Assembly: GCA_947626405.1 (NCBI GenBank)
Contig: CANQSE010000124.1
Span: 1-6,282 of the forward strand
Source of the DNA: an uncultured Acetatifactor sp.
Lineage (GTDB): Bacteria > Bacillota > Clostridia > Lachnospirales > Lachnospiraceae
Length of the DNA stretch: 6,282 nucleotides
Reading direction: 5' to 3'
This document shows, piece after piece, positions 5,974 to 6,282 of the stretch. The notes beneath the pieces are model-generated. The model searched no databases. It saw only the letters and a list, made by a program, of their open reading frames with translations, and was not told where the DNA came from. How positions within the stretch are numbered: position 1 is the first letter of the stretch; each line of letters opens with the position of its first letter. Position numbers and translations under genes: made by a program.

Positions 5974-6282
5974 TATGCGTACACCTCCTCGATCCTGGAC
6001 ACGGCAGCTTTGGTAAGCACCAGCTTCTTTGCCTTCATAATGTCATATACGTTGATGGTGTTGACGGAAGCGGTGTCAACCCCTTCCACGTTCCTCGCCG
6101 ACTTAACAACCTTCTCGTCCCTGTCGTCCATAACCACAAGGCCCTTCTGAACGTTCAGGTTATTCATAACCCTGACAAAGTTCTTAGTCTTTATCTCGTC
6201 AAACTTCAGCTCGTCTACCACTATGAGACTGCTGTTCTGAACCTTTGCCGTGAGCGCTGACTTTAACGCCGCTCTCTTTTCC
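5973..6282 (-). CDS. rplD: 50S ribosomal protein L4 (5' end outside window)
   Basis: L4 is an early 23S rRNA binder whose loop lines the exit tunnel; in E. coli it also represses its own S10 operon. Only the C-terminal 102 residues are here; the full protein is about 205-210, so roughly half is missing, including the tunnel loop. The frame is open to the window edge, and the visible part reads [14 protein letters not shown], then [37 protein letters not shown] and the conserved end [27 protein letters not shown], typical of L4. A GTG at 6221 is an internal valine codon, not a start. The TAA stop overlaps the rplW ATG by one base. Confidence 0.96.
   Translation of the reverse strand, partial: EKRAALKSALTAKVQNSSLIVVDELKFDEIKTKNFVRVMNNLNVQKGLVVMDDRDEKVVKSARNVEGVDTASVNTINVYDIMKAKKLVLTKAAVSRIEEVYA

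Noticed and set aside
5653..6150. Long plus-strand open frame (165 codons) opposite rplD and rplW
   Set aside because: It lies fully antisense to two certain ribosomal genes, resembles no known family, and has no good binding site. Long antisense frames are expected from the codon bias of the true strand.
6219..6221. GTG as the start of a short 82-residue gene
   Set aside because: The frame continues upstream to the window edge with clear L4 sequence ([14 protein letters not shown]), so it is an internal valine codon of rplD.

Overview
The window is one uninterrupted stretch of the conserved S10-spc ribosomal protein cluster. Every gene is on the minus strand, so the operon reads from position 6282 down to position 1. 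In transcription order it holds rplD (3' part only), rplW, rplB, rpsS, rplV, rpsC, rplP, rpmC, rpsQ, rplN, rplX, rplE, rpsN (zinc type), rpsH and rplF (its last ~25 codons lie beyond position 1). This is the classical bacterial order: the tail of the S10 operon (L4 to S17) joined directly to the head of the spc operon (L14 to L6). No gene is supported on the plus strand, and no mobile element, tRNA, CRISPR or foreign gene is visible.

The organism looks like a low-to-moderate-GC Firmicute, probably a clostridium of the Lachnospiraceae type. Supporting signs are strong AGGAGG-type ribosome binding sites before nearly every gene, the short 61-residue S14 with two CxxC pairs, an L22 with a basic N-terminal extension absent from the Bacillus protein as I recall it, and an L16 tail carrying Pro-Cys-Lys-Cys-Lys. 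The family assignment is an inference from remembered protein features, not from a search.

The layout is very tight. Two junctions overlap by one base (TAATG at rplD/rplW and rplP/rpmC), one is separated by 2 nt (rpsC/rplP), and most others by 11-26 nt. Three spacers are longer: rplW-rplB (82 nt, two potential stem-loops), rpsQ-rplN (40 nt, a GC hairpin touching the ribosome binding site plus a possible promoter where E. coli starts its separate spc operon), and rpsH-rplF (48 nt, AT-rich, nothing convincing). No stretch over 300 bases lacks a gene.

Functionally the genes co-produce early and mid assembly proteins of both subunits: L4, L23, L2, L22, L16, L29, L14, L24, L5 and L6 for the 50S, and S19, S3, S17, S14 and S8 for the 30S. 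I see no new biological system here. The items worth checking are the regulatory-looking spacers and a few lineage-type protein features.
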